A stretch of 15,892 nt of DNA, from contig JAGLNY010000251.1 in the NCBI GenBank assembly GCA_023139255.1, positions 1-15,892 on the forward strand. Direction: 5' to 3'. Made by a program: the position numbers and the translations under genes. Origin of the DNA: Spirochaetales bacterium (GTDB lineage Bacteria; Spirochaetota; Spirochaetia; JABMQR01). This document shows positions 1 through 7,998 of this stretch, in pieces. Each line of letters starts with the position of its first letter. Positions within the stretch are counted from its first letter, which is position 1. The notes under the pieces were generated by a model. It saw only the letters and a list, made by a program, of their open reading frames with translations. It ran no database searches and was not told where the DNA came from.

Positions 1-756
1 AGAATTGACATGATTGCACAAGCTTTCGGGGTAGAGGTATTCCGCTCAGAAGTCGGGGAGGCAAATACTGTCAATCTGGCAAAAAAAATGAGAAAATCGG
101 ATTACACCGTCCGTATTTTAGGGGAAGGCTCAAATGGCGGGAATATTACGCATCCATCATCCGTAAGGGATCCGTTGAATACTCTATTATCATGTATCAA
201 GCTTATGGCTATTCGTGATGGTAAGGGTGATAATGATGGATTATTCAGAATTTGGTGTGAACGATCCGGGCAGCCTGATGCCTATTCCGAACATTTTACC
301 TTTCCTGATATCCTAAAAACCCTCCCCCAATTTACAACAACCGGTGTCTCTGAAGAACGTGCCGTCTTGAGAATCCGGGGAACCTCACAAGCAATCCTCA
401 AAGCAGCTTATGAGAATTTATTCCTTGAACAATGGAAAAATGATGCAAAAAAAGTATTCAACGCATTGGGAATTGCTTCCTGGAAGGAAGTCAATACTGA
501 AGGAATTGAATGCCGGGAAGGAACAGGAAAGGAATTCAGGACCGGATCTGAAACCGGCGGGTTGAAAATTATTTTCTACAACACAGCTGGGGAAGCGACC
601 GATTTTATCTGGATGCGCGGCTCCGGGACAGAACCGGTATTCCGCGTCCTCGCAGACTGCAGGGGTGCTGACAGAGAACGGGAAAAAATATTACTAAATT
701 GGCACACAAATCTTGTACTTTTAGCTGACGAAAAGAGTCTGTTGGAAAGAGCCTAA
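1..756 (+). CDS. Phosphohexomutase (phosphoglucomutase/phosphomannomutase family), 5'-truncated by window edge
   Basis: This is the C-terminal 251 codons of an alpha-D-phosphohexomutase, the family that interconverts hexose 1- and 6-phosphates in the cytoplasm. The frame is open to base 1 (R-I-D before the first Met at base 10), so the gene starts upstream of the window. Seen: a domain III sugar-binding loop GEGSNGG at codons 41-47 (nt 121-141), and the domain IV phosphate-binding motif RGSGTEP at nt 616-636. Most family members have GE-x-SGH or EES-G in the sugar loop, so GEGSNGG followed by NITHP is divergent. The catalytic phosphoserine and metal-binding domains lie outside the window. The stop is TAA at 754-756. 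The family call is firm. Glucose versus mannose versus another hexose cannot be decided from this fragment. Confidence 0.85.
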   Translation, partial: RIDMIAQAFGVEVFRSEVGEANTVNLAKKMRKSDYTVRILGEGSNGGNITHPSSVRDPLNTLLSCIKLMAIRDGKGDNDGLFRIWCERSGQPDAYSEHFTFPDILKTLPQFTTTGVSEERAVLRIRGTSQAILKAAYENLFLEQWKNDAKKVFNALGIASWKEVNTEGIECREGTGKEFRTGSETGGLKIIFYNTAGEATDFIWMRGSGTEPVFRVLADCRGADREREKILLNWHTNLVLLADEKSLLERA

Positions 757-791
757 AAAGGTTTTTGATGTATAACCCTCATAATTACTCA

Positions 792-820
792 TTGACACCT
801 TGGATTTGAGATTGTATCAT
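792..820 (+). promoter_or_regulatory. Sigma70-type promoter for the GGDEF gene
   Basis: A perfect -35 TTGACA (792-797), a 17-nt spacer and -10 TATCAT (815-820). The predicted transcription start falls at about 826-828, inside the Shine-Dalgarno GGAGG (825-829), so the leader would be only about ten bases. Confidence 0.7.
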
Positions 821-837
821 CGTTGGAGGCAGGGAAC

Positions 838-2169
838 ATGGATCATACACACAAACAACAAATAGAAGAAAAATTACAAATTCTGGAACAGCTCTATGCG
901 AAGGATGCACAAAAAAAACTGCAGCGTGTCAGTGAAGAGAGGGATCTGCTAAAAAGTCACAGCCAGGCTATTCAGGATAGCAGCCGACTAATCCATACCA
1001 TTAGTCATATAGGCAAGGAAATTGTCTCAATTATCGATTTTGAGCTCAGTATCGAGCATATTTATCGAAGTATCTCAGAATTGATGGTCGTTAATTTCTT
1101 CTCAATAATAATTTATGATGATACACAGCGAAAGCTGCAAGTCAGGTTTTCTTTTGAAAAAGACTATACCCACAGAAACGTGGAAATAGATATCGATTCA
1201 GTGCATAGTATCGCCGCTTACTGTGCCCGGGAACGACGTAATATTCTCATTGATGACGGGGTTGAAGAAATCCGGCAGTATGTCCCGGAATTTAAACGGT
1301 TACTGCCCCAGACGAAAGAGAGCAAATCGTTTATTTTTATGCCACTTGAAATTCAAGGATCCCTGGAAGGAGTGCTTACAGTGCAGTCCTATAAAAAAAA
1401 CCAGTATTCCTTAAAAGAGCTTGATATTCTCTCAACAATTGGCAGTTTTGTTGCCGTATCACTCAGCAACCAGAAATACCTGAATAAGCTGAGACAGAAA
1501 AATGATGAATTAAAGCTCAATCAGAAGCGTCTCGAGCTGACACTTGAGGATTTAAAAAACGCAAACCAAAAAATTGAACGTATGGCAACCTTTGACAGTC
1601 TCACCGGTCTTCCTAACAGGCGGCTTCTGATGAATCGGATGCAGGGAATCATTACTCTGGCAAAACGTTATACTAAACCACTGGGTATATTTTTTATTGA
1701 TCTCGACAATTTCAAATCCATAAATGATACTTTGGGACATTCAGCCGGTGATTATGCACTGACCGTTATAGCCGGAAGGGCACGCAGCAGTCTGAGAAAA
1801 TCTGATCTTATTGCCAGGATTGGCGGAGATGAGTTTATCGCTGTCTTTAATGATATCAAAAGAATTGAGGATCTACCTACTATTGCCATGAAGTTAATTG
1901 AGGCCATTTCCAGGCCGTTAGAATTAAAGCAGCAGGAATTTACGATTGGTGCAAGCATTGGTATCAGCCTTTACCCCGACCATGGAACTACTACTGAAGA
2001 ATTAATCAAGAATGCAGACATTGCCCTATACCAGGCAAAAAGCTGTGGAAAAGGACAATATAAAATCTATCGAAACTCGAATGCTGACAGTCTGAAATCC
2101 AGGCTTGATTCCTCTTTTTTCAAATCCGAAGAAGGGCTGCAGCTAATCAGCGGAATTGAGGGAAATTGA
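838..2169 (+). CDS. GAF-GGDEF diguanylate cyclase
   Basis: A predicted soluble c-di-GMP synthase of 443 aa. The start is ATG 838, preceded by GGAGG (825-829) at 8-nt spacing; an in-frame TTG at 823 has no such site. Order of parts: a short charged N-terminal helix likely to form a coiled coil (about 5-45), a GAF-like sensory domain (about 55-210), a second coiled-coil linker, then a GGDEF domain starting at DSLTGLPNRR (residue 253). The active-site motif is an intact GGDEF (329-333). RKSD (320-323) sits five residues before it, matching the RxxD product-inhibition I-site. Both suggest an active, feedback-inhibited cyclase. No signal peptide, membrane segment or EAL domain is present. The GAF ligand is unknown. 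The gene has its own promoter and probably forms a separate transcript. Confidence 0.93.
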   Translation: MDHTHKQQIEEKLQILEQLYAKDAQKKLQRVSEERDLLKSHSQAIQDSSRLIHTISHIGKEIVSIIDFELSIEHIYRSISELMVVNFFSIIIYDDTQRKLQVRFSFEKDYTHRNVEIDIDSVHSIAAYCARERRNILIDDGVEEIRQYVPEFKRLLPQTKESKSFIFMPLEIQGSLEGVLTVQSYKKNQYSLKELDILSTIGSFVAVSLSNQKYLNKLRQKNDELKLNQKRLELTLEDLKNANQKIERMATFDSLTGLPNRRLLMNRMQGIITLAKRYTKPLGIFFIDLDNFKSINDTLGHSAGDYALTVIAGRARSSLRKSDLIARIGGDEFIAVFNDIKRIEDLPTIAMKLIEAISRPLELKQQEFTIGASIGISLYPDHGTTTEELIKNADIALYQAKSCGKGQYKIYRNSNADSLKSRLDSSFFKSEEGLQLISGIEGN

Positions 2170-2180
2170 TTCCCTGCAGC
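2136..2180 (+). other. Inverted repeat across the end of the GGDEF gene
   Basis: AGGGAA (2159-2164) pairs with TTCCCT (2170-2175) around a 5-nt loop containing the TGA stop. An outer pair, GCTGCAG (2136-2142) and CTGCAGC (2174-2180), partly overlaps and competes with it. No T-run follows, so it is at best a weak terminator or an mRNA-stabilising structure. Confidence 0.3.
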
Positions 2181-2222
2181 ATCTAAATCAACCGCATCAT
2201 ACTACCATTTTACTTTGGCACA

Positions 2223-2231
2223 TGATATACT
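2223..2231 (+). promoter_or_regulatory. Extended -10 promoter candidate for the APH-like gene
   Basis: TG-A-TATACT, an extended -10 element, with no good -35 at 16-18 nt upstream. It would start transcription near 2238, just before the hairpin at 2241-2262. Confidence 0.4.
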
Positions 2232-2240
2232 ACTGAGAGT

Positions 2241-2262
2241 CCAGGAGTCTGTCAGACTCTGG
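2241..2262 (+). other. Leader hairpin upstream of the APH-like gene
   Basis: GAGTCT (2245-2250), loop GTC, AGACTC (2254-2259) is a perfect inverted repeat. Outer CCA (2241-2243) and TGG (2260-2262) extend the stem to 9 bp with one bulged G (2244). It ends 5 nt before the Shine-Dalgarno (2268-2273) and would sit near the 5' end of the transcript. No T-run follows, so it is not a terminator. Confidence 0.45.
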
Positions 2263-2277
2263 AAGGCAGGAGGAAAA

Positions 2278-3204
2278 ATGTATCGTTATATTAAGAAAAC
2301 TTCAATTGAACTTGAATATAAACACCTGGAAGAGATAGCACAGGTTTTCCCTGACCTGGAAATAGATACGGTTAAATACAAAGATAATGGGCTCATTTAT
2401 GATATTTTATTTGTGAATAACGAATTGGTATTCCGATTCCCAAAATTTGAATGGGCGTTTGATGATATGTTTAAGGAAGCAGCGTGTCTGGATCTTACCC
2501 GGAAATTCTCAAATATCTCGATTCCAGCATGGCAGCTGCATACTAATTCTTTCATCAGCTACAAACGAATTAATGGTTCTGCCCTCACAGAACATGAATA
2601 TGAGAAATTTGACCCTAAGCAAAAGGACAAACTTGCAGAAAGTCTCGGGCAGTTTCTTAAGAGTATACATTCAATCCCCCGGCAGGAAATACTGGAAGCT
2701 GATATTGCGGATTCTCTCACTCTGCATAGTTATGGGGATTGGCTCAAACTATATGATGATGTTCAGCAGGAGCTTTATAGTTTTATGACATCATCGGCAA
2801 GGGATACTGTAGATGCATTGTTCAGAGTGATAATCGCAGACAACACATTCACTGAATACCAACCGGCTTTTATAAATGGTGATCTTACAGATTATCATCT
2901 ACTGTTTGATGCCAAAAAGAAAAAACTTAATGGGATTATTGATTTCGGCTCCGCAGGGATTGGAGATCCGGCTACAGATATTGCTTGTCTTTTATTACAG
3001 TACGGTGAGATTTTCGTTAGCAGGATTGCTCAATATTACCCTGAAGTTCCAAAATTCATTGACAGGGCAAGATTTATTGCCTCAACATACCCGCTGCAAT
3101 GGGCTCTTGGAGGGATAAGAACCGGAGATAATTCCTGGTTGCTTGTCCATCTTGGGAAAACCGGGAATATACACTCAATTGGTTCCCCAATAGCTTGTCT
3201 CTAA
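2278..3204 (+). CDS. Aminoglycoside phosphotransferase (APH)-fold kinase, substrate unknown
   Basis: A 308-aa protein with the APH/choline-kinase fold, which phosphorylates small molecules or antibiotics with a nucleoside triphosphate. The start is ATG 2278, chosen for AGGAGG at 2268-2273; an upstream in-frame TTG at 2215 lacks a ribosome site. Seen: an N-lobe strand LVFRFPK, a Brenner-type catalytic loop NGDLTDYH (200-207) with D202 as catalytic base, and the metal-binding DFG (222-224) followed by GIGDPATDIA. The usual first His of the HGD motif is Asn here, while the Asp residues are kept. The overall pattern resembles APH(2'')-like and uncharacterised phosphotransferases more than APH(3'). 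True antibiotic resistance cannot be inferred. The stop TAA (3202-3204) overlaps the stop of the convergent hexokinase gene. Confidence 0.82.
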   Translation: MYRYIKKTSIELEYKHLEEIAQVFPDLEIDTVKYKDNGLIYDILFVNNELVFRFPKFEWAFDDMFKEAACLDLTRKFSNISIPAWQLHTNSFISYKRINGSALTEHEYEKFDPKQKDKLAESLGQFLKSIHSIPRQEILEADIADSLTLHSYGDWLKLYDDVQQELYSFMTSSARDTVDALFRVIIADNTFTEYQPAFINGDLTDYHLLFDAKKKKLNGIIDFGSAGIGDPATDIACLLLQYGEIFVSRIAQYYPEVPKFIDRARFIASTYPLQWALGGIRTGDNSWLLVHLGKTGNIHSIGSPIACL

Positions 3205-4505
3205 TTCATGAGACCGGCTATTGCAGCTCCCAATATCGGGGCATTTTCTGTTGAGATTATTTCATAATATCTTTCGTGATGTTTTCCCAGAAATTGATGT
3301 AAATAATATTCCGTATATACTTTCAGGTTGTGAGTTTTAAAAAAAGTGGTGCCATCGGCATTTATACATGCAGGATGTGCCGGATGATTTCCTATGTCCC
3401 CTTTTAGTATTGCAGCAGACAAGTTGACAGCCGTCAGCTTCCCTGCCCTTTCAATTACTGCATCCAGCAGCATATAAAGCGCTGCAGAATCATCATCATT
3501 TTTACAGCATCCGGCAAGCTGTCCGGCAGTGTTTTGCGGTTCATGAAGAAAACTATCCATAACTATGGTATCTATCGGGTCAAGAGTCCTGTACTGCTCA
3601 CAGAACCCTCTGCTGAACAACCCGGTTTCTATGGCCTCTTCAATAACCATACCGGTATAGGGGCCGAGGTATGCCCCGGAAATCAGCTTCTCAAAGTTAG
3701 CAATGTCCGGGTTATTGGTTGATGCGAAAAATTGTTTGTCCAGTTTACTTCCTTCAAACCCGAATCCGCCGGACTCAACATTAATGATCTGGTGTTTTTC
3801 CTGATCCAGTCCTGGGATCTTCGTAATATTCCTGTTGCTTTCCAGGTAGCTGGTATTTGTTCCGGTTCCCAGAATGAAACCGATATACCCGCTGTACTCT
3901 TTCCCTTCGGTTGAGGCTTTTGCAGCCAGTAGTGTTGCAACGGTATCATTGAGAAGAGTCAGTTTCTCTATATGCCCGGTAGATTCATGTCCCAATACAC
4001 GAAGGAGGTTTTTCCCAATTTTCATTCCGCAAACTTCAGGAGCCTTAATCTCTTTAACGAAACGTATCAGTCTTCCGTCTCTGTCAGGTGTTATTTCAAC
4101 TGGATACGAAAAGCAAAACCCAATTTTACTGCTGAAATCAATTATTGGGGAGACATACTCAGCCATAAGTGAGAAAAATTCGTCTGCAGTTACTTCCCGC
4201 TCAAGTCCCGGCATCCTGTTCTTCCGGAAGTTGCTGATAACGGGTTTTAAATCCTTGTCAAACTCAACTGTGCAGGTCCGGAAATTTGTGCCGCCGGCAT
4301 CCAGGACAATAACACGTTCACCTATAGGTAAGTCATGCTGGATAGAAATATATGTGGGAATCATCTCCAAAGACGAAGGTTCTCCCGACAACCCATTTTG
4401 CATCTCCTTCATAAACAGTTCGCAACTGGCCTGCATATCAACTGATTCCGGACCTATAGCAGTGTCACGAATAAATTCTTTTACCCCAATGTTACTGTCT
4501 TTCAA
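3201..4505 (-). CDS. hxk: Hexokinase (eukaryotic-type sequence family)
   Basis: ATP-dependent glucose/hexose kinase producing hexose 6-phosphate at the entry to glycolysis, 434 aa, about the size of one eukaryotic hexokinase half and of the Treponema enzyme. Seen: phosphate-1 motif DAGGTNFR (69-76), sugar-binding FCFSYP (130-135), LLNDTVATLL (184-193) with D187 as catalytic base, phosphate-2 motif GTGTN (223-227), a glucose-binding glutamate in NVESG (242-246), and FEKLISGAYLG (271-281), a hallmark of the hexokinase_2 half. It is clearly not bacterial GlcK/ROK type. The start is TTG (4503-4505). There is no in-frame ATG or GTG before the upstream stop at 4557-4559, and AAAGGGG (4512-4518) lies 6 nt before the TTG. 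The final codons overlap the APH-like gene on the other strand. Confidence 0.93.
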   Translation of the reverse strand: MKDSNIGVKEFIRDTAIGPESVDMQASCELFMKEMQNGLSGEPSSLEMIPTYISIQHDLPIGERVIVLDAGGTNFRTCTVEFDKDLKPVISNFRKNRMPGLEREVTADEFFSLMAEYVSPIIDFSSKIGFCFSYPVEITPDRDGRLIRFVKEIKAPEVCGMKIGKNLLRVLGHESTGHIEKLTLLNDTVATLLAAKASTEGKEYSGYIGFILGTGTNTSYLESNRNITKIPGLDQEKHQIINVESGGFGFEGSKLDKQFFASTNNPDIANFEKLISGAYLGPYTGMVIEEAIETGLFSRGFCEQYRTLDPIDTIVMDSFLHEPQNTAGQLAGCCKNDDDSAALYMLLDAVIERAGKLTAVNLSAAILKGDIGNHPAHPACINADGTTFFKTHNLKVYTEYYLHQFLGKHHERYYEIISTENAPILGAAIAGLMN

Positions 4506-4555
4506 AAGATGCCCCTTTACACGATTAATAAATTTTCCATGGTTAAATTCGACTG

Positions 4556-4585
4556 ATTATAAATGAGAATCCATGAAAAAATCAA
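4556..4585 (-). promoter_or_regulatory. Promoter for hexokinase gene
   Basis: On the minus strand, -35 TTGATT (4585-4580), an 18-nt spacer and a perfect -10 TATAAT (4561-4556). It would give a leader of roughly 45 nt before the TTG start. Confidence 0.6.
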
Positions 4586-4628
4586 TGTACTATAACCAAC
4601 GATTTTTATCCGACTTTTTATTGGATGT

Positions 4629-6056
4629 ATGCTATTATTACCTATTATGCAGAATGAGACAATTTTTTGGTACGATCTGGAAACTTTTGGTTTAAACTCC
4701 CAACATGACCGAATAGCGCAATTTGCGGGAGTCCGGACTGACACAAACCTCAGGATTATTGGGGAACCGCTCATCCTTTACTGCAGGATAACCAACGATT
4801 ACCTGCCGGATCCCCTTGCTTGCCTGGTTACCGGAATCACCCCCCAGGTTACTCTTGAAAAAGGGATGCCGGAGAATGAATTTATTCAGCGAATTAATGA
4901 GGAATTTTCAAAAACCGGTACCTGTGTAACCGGTTTTAACAATATCAAGTTTGATGATGAATTTATACGAAATGCCCTTTACCGTAATTTTTACGATCCG
5001 TATCTGAGGGAATATGCACAAGGAAATACGCGCTGGGATATAATCGATATGGTTCGTGCTGCACATGACCTTCGTCCGGATGGTATTAACTGGCCAAGGA
5101 ATGAGGAAGGACGCCCATCTTTTCGCCTGGAAGCGCTTACAGCGGCAAATGATGTTGCCCATACTGATGCTCATGATGCCCTTGCGGATGTGTACGCTAC
5201 CCTGGAAATCGCCCGCCTGATTCGTGACAAACAGCCTGGGCTCTATGCGTATGCATTTGCCCATCGTAAAAAGAGTGCACTAAAGGAAAAAATCAATCTC
5301 TATCAACACAAACCCATACTCCATACTTCAGCAGTATATACTTCCGAATACGGTTGTACGGCACTCATACTCCCCCTTGCGGTAAACCCGAACAACAGCA
5401 ACTCCATCATATGCTTCAATCTGGCAAATGATCCTGAAATCTTAATTGCAGCAAACTCTGAAGAATTATTGGGCAGTGAAATACATTTAACTATGCTTTC
5501 CCTGAATAAATCACCCTTTATTGCACCCACGGGAACACTTACCGACGATGCAGCTGAAAGACTGCATATTGACAAGAACCTCTGCATGGAGCATTTTGCA
5601 AGAATTGAGGAACGCCACGATATACCTATGAAATTGAGGTCTGCATTTGAAAAACAGAAACTTGAAGGTATTTCCGATCCGGATTTCCGGATTTATACCG
5701 GCGGTTTTTTCAGTGATGAAGACCGGGAAAGATTCCGGATTATTCACAACACACCGACAAAAGAACTTTTGTCTCTCCACCTGAATTTTAATGATTCCCG
5801 GATTCCTGAGATGTTGTGGCGGTATACGGCACGAAACTATCCTGAAATACTTAATGAAGAAGAACAAAAAAAATGGAAAAGTTTTGCGGCCAGCAGGATA
5901 TTATTTCCACCGGCTGATATTATGGTAAATTTGCAGTTTTTCAAAAGGAAAATTGTGGAAAAAAGCGACCGTACAGATATCAGCCCAAAGGATAAAATAA
6001 TTCTCAGGGATTTGGCGGATTATGCAGAGATTCTGGAGAAACATTTGTTTCACTAG
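4629..6056 (+). CDS. sbcB: Exodeoxyribonuclease I (ExoI)
   Basis: A 3'-5' single-strand DNA exonuclease of the DEDDh superfamily, acting in recombination and mismatch-repair clean-up, 475 aa, the length of E. coli ExoI. Seen: ExoI motif DLETFG (D and E metal ligands, residues 15-20) followed by HDRIAQFAGVRTD, ExoII GFNNIKFDDEFIRNALYRNFYDPY, and ExoIII AHDALADVYATLEIAR with the His-Asp pair. The C-terminal half carries the SH3-like and helical domains expected of SbcB. The start is uncertain: ATG 4629 has no convincing Shine-Dalgarno. ATG 4647 (M-Q-N-E-T-I-F) is an alternative that would be nearly leaderless if the weak TTTATC-17-TATGCT promoter (from 4606) is real. The gene is divergent from hexokinase and convergent with the ABC operon. 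ExoI is scattered outside Proteobacteria, so its presence helps classify the organism. Confidence 0.95.
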   Translation: MLLLPIMQNETIFWYDLETFGLNSQHDRIAQFAGVRTDTNLRIIGEPLILYCRITNDYLPDPLACLVTGITPQVTLEKGMPENEFIQRINEEFSKTGTCVTGFNNIKFDDEFIRNALYRNFYDPYLREYAQGNTRWDIIDMVRAAHDLRPDGINWPRNEEGRPSFRLEALTAANDVAHTDAHDALADVYATLEIARLIRDKQPGLYAYAFAHRKKSALKEKINLYQHKPILHTSAVYTSEYGCTALILPLAVNPNNSNSIICFNLANDPEILIAANSEELLGSEIHLTMLSLNKSPFIAPTGTLTDDAAERLHIDKNLCMEHFARIEERHDIPMKLRSAFEKQKLEGISDPDFRIYTGGFFSDEDRERFRIIHNTPTKELLSLHLNFNDSRIPEMLWRYTARNYPEILNEEEQKKWKSFAASRILFPPADIMVNLQFFKRKIVEKSDRTDISPKDKIILRDLADYAEILEKHLFH

Positions 6057-6081
6057 TACCCAGTACACTAGTACCGTGTAC
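6051..6081. repeat. Direct repeat and hairpin between convergent sbcB and ABC genes
   Basis: CACTAGTACC occurs at 6051-6060 and again at 6066-6075; the first copy contains the sbcB stop TAG (6054-6056). An overlapping hairpin pairs GTACAC (6063-6068) with GTGTAC (6076-6081). There is no T-run on either side. It may act as a weak bidirectional transcription block or be a local duplication. Confidence 0.45.
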
Positions 6082-6099
6082 ATGGCATCCGGCAAACTT

Positions 6100-7998
6100 C
6101 TACACAGCATCATCCCCGACGAATTGACTATTGTACAGATCTGCATAAAACCCGTTTGCGGCAATAAGACCCTGATGCGTCCCCTGTTCAACAATTGATC
6201 CCTCATTCATAACCAGGATAATATCAGCATCGCGGATTGTCGACAGCCTGTGCGCTATTATGAAATTTGTACGGCCTTTCATCAAAGCACCCATCGCTTT
6301 CTGTATAATAAGCTCAGTCCGCGTATCCACACTGCTCGTTGCTTCATCAAGTATAAGGATCGATGGATTTGCCAGAAACGCCCTTGCTATAGTGAGAAGC
6401 TGCTTTTGCCCCTGCGAAATGTTTGAGGCCTCTTCATTCAGCACCGTATCATACCCGTCCGGGAGAGTCCTGATAAAGTGATCAGCATGAGCCGCCTTTG
6501 CCACTGCAACTATCTCATCCTCGGTTGCCCCCTCTTTCCCATAAGCAATATTCTCGCGGATAGTTCCCTTAAAAAGCCAGGTATCCTGCAGGACCATACC
6601 AAAAATGTTGCGCAAATCCCCTCTCTGCATGCTCTTAATATCAACACCATCGATAGAAATAAGGCCTCCCTGCAGCTCATAAAAGCGCATAAACAGATTA
6701 ACTAAAGTTGTCTTCCCTGCCCCGGTCGGCCCAACAATCGCGGCTGACTGCCCGGCTTTTACCTCAATATTCATATCGGCAATCAAAGGGATATCGGGTT
6801 TATATTGAAAATCCACGTGTTCAATTGTCACTTTACCTTTGGGTTCTGTAATGATTACGTGAGAGTCAGAGTCGCTTATCTCCTCCTCTTCCTGCAGTAT
6901 CTCAAATACTCTTTCAGCACCTGCAATTGTAGACTGAAGCAGATTGGCAATACTTGCTGTCTGCCGGATGGGCTGGGCAAACTGTCTTGAATACTGAATA
7001 AATGCCTGGATATCACCTATCTCTATCAACCGTTTTGTTACAAAAATCCCACCAACGACACAGATAATAACATACCCCAGATTATTGATGGATATCATTA
7101 TCGGCATGATGATCCCCGAAATAAACTGGGCTTTCCAGCCTGCTTCATAGAGAATGTTGTTTTTTTCCTCGAAAATCATTACCGATTCTTTTTCACGGTT
7201 AAAGGCTTTTACTTCCCGGTGTCCGGTATACATCTCCTCAATATGCCCATTCAGTTTCCCAAGAATTTTCTGCTGTTCAGCAAAATATTTCTGCGAGCTG
7301 GTTGCAATTGCTTTCACCGCTATAATACTAAACGGAAGTGTCAAAATAGTGACAAGTGTCAGCAGCGGGCTTATCGTCAGCATCATGATAACAACTCCAA
7401 CGAGTGTCACAACAGCGGTAATTACCTGGGCAAGACTTTGCTGGAGAGTTGTACTAATAAGATCTATATCATTCGTTACCCTGCTGAGTACATCACCATG
7501 ACTGTGTGTATCAAAGAACTTTAGCGGAAGCCGGGTCAACTTCTCTTTTACATCCTTCCGCATTTCATAGACGGTATTCTGCGCTACACTTGCCATGAGA
7601 TACTGCATAAGAAAGCTGAACAGGGAACTAAACAGATAGAGACCGGCTAATATCAGTATGATTTGCAGTATATACTCAAAATCAATTGAGGCTCCCGGAA
7701 CTCCCTGCATTTTCATCATAAGTCCCTGATACAGACGGGTTATCGCTTTTCCCATAATCTTAGGACTGAGGATTGCGAAGACTGTGCTCAATATCGCAAG
7801 AAAAAAGACTAGTATTAATCTGGCTTTTCTGGGTTTAAGATAGACGAGAAGCTTCTTAAAAGTGCCCTTAAAGTCCTTTGGCTTTTCAACGGGCATTCCC
7901 ATACCATGCATACCGGGGGGGCCGCTGCCTCTTCTTCCTCCTCTCAACGACATTTGCGGTGCAGCCGGTCTTTTGTTTTCATTATTTCTGTTACTCAT
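6100..7998 (-). CDS. Heterodimeric ABC exporter, subunit B (catalytic-site ATPase)
   Basis: A 632-aa half-transporter: a six-helix type IV exporter membrane domain (about 60-350) fused to a C-terminal ATPase. Seen: Walker A GPTGAGKT (423-430), Q-loop Q471, signature degenerated to ISQGQ (527-531) instead of LSGGQ, Walker B ending D551-E552 with the catalytic Glu, and H-loop His583. Its own Walker/Glu/His set is therefore intact while its signature is not, complementary to the partner subunit. The first 45 residues form an unusual Arg/Gly/Pro/Met-rich cytoplasmic tail. The start ATG overlaps the partner's stop (ATGA, 7998-7995), with GGGGAGG just upstream, so the two are translationally coupled. 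The likely role is efflux of drugs or lipophilic compounds, as for LmrCD, BmrCD or TM287/288. The substrate is not predictable. Confidence 0.93.
   Translation of the reverse strand: MSNRNNENKRPAAPQMSLRGGRRGSGPPGMHGMGMPVEKPKDFKGTFKKLLVYLKPRKARLILVFFLAILSTVFAILSPKIMGKAITRLYQGLMMKMQGVPGASIDFEYILQIILILAGLYLFSSLFSFLMQYLMASVAQNTVYEMRKDVKEKLTRLPLKFFDTHSHGDVLSRVTNDIDLISTTLQQSLAQVITAVVTLVGVVIMMLTISPLLTLVTILTLPFSIIAVKAIATSSQKYFAEQQKILGKLNGHIEEMYTGHREVKAFNREKESVMIFEEKNNILYEAGWKAQFISGIIMPIMISINNLGYVIICVVGGIFVTKRLIEIGDIQAFIQYSRQFAQPIRQTASIANLLQSTIAGAERVFEILQEEEEISDSDSHVIITEPKGKVTIEHVDFQYKPDIPLIADMNIEVKAGQSAAIVGPTGAGKTTLVNLFMRFYELQGGLISIDGVDIKSMQRGDLRNIFGMVLQDTWLFKGTIRENIAYGKEGATEDEIVAVAKAAHADHFIRTLPDGYDTVLNEEASNISQGQKQLLTIARAFLANPSILILDEATSSVDTRTELIIQKAMGALMKGRTNFIIAHRLSTIRDADIILVMNEGSIVEQGTHQGLIAANGFYADLYNSQFVGDDAV

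Noticed and set aside
823..837. TTG 823 as start of the GGDEF protein
   Set aside because: The Shine-Dalgarno GGAGG at 825-829 would lie inside the coding sequence; ATG 838 is correctly spaced.
2215..2277. TTG 2215 as start of the APH-like protein
   Set aside because: No ribosome site precedes it and the extra 21 residues span the promoter and hairpin; ATG 2278 has AGGAGG.
3874..4566. 230-codon open frame on the + strand opposite hexokinase
   Set aside because: It is fully antisense to a well-supported hexokinase with all motifs; its translation shows no domain and is low in credible structure.
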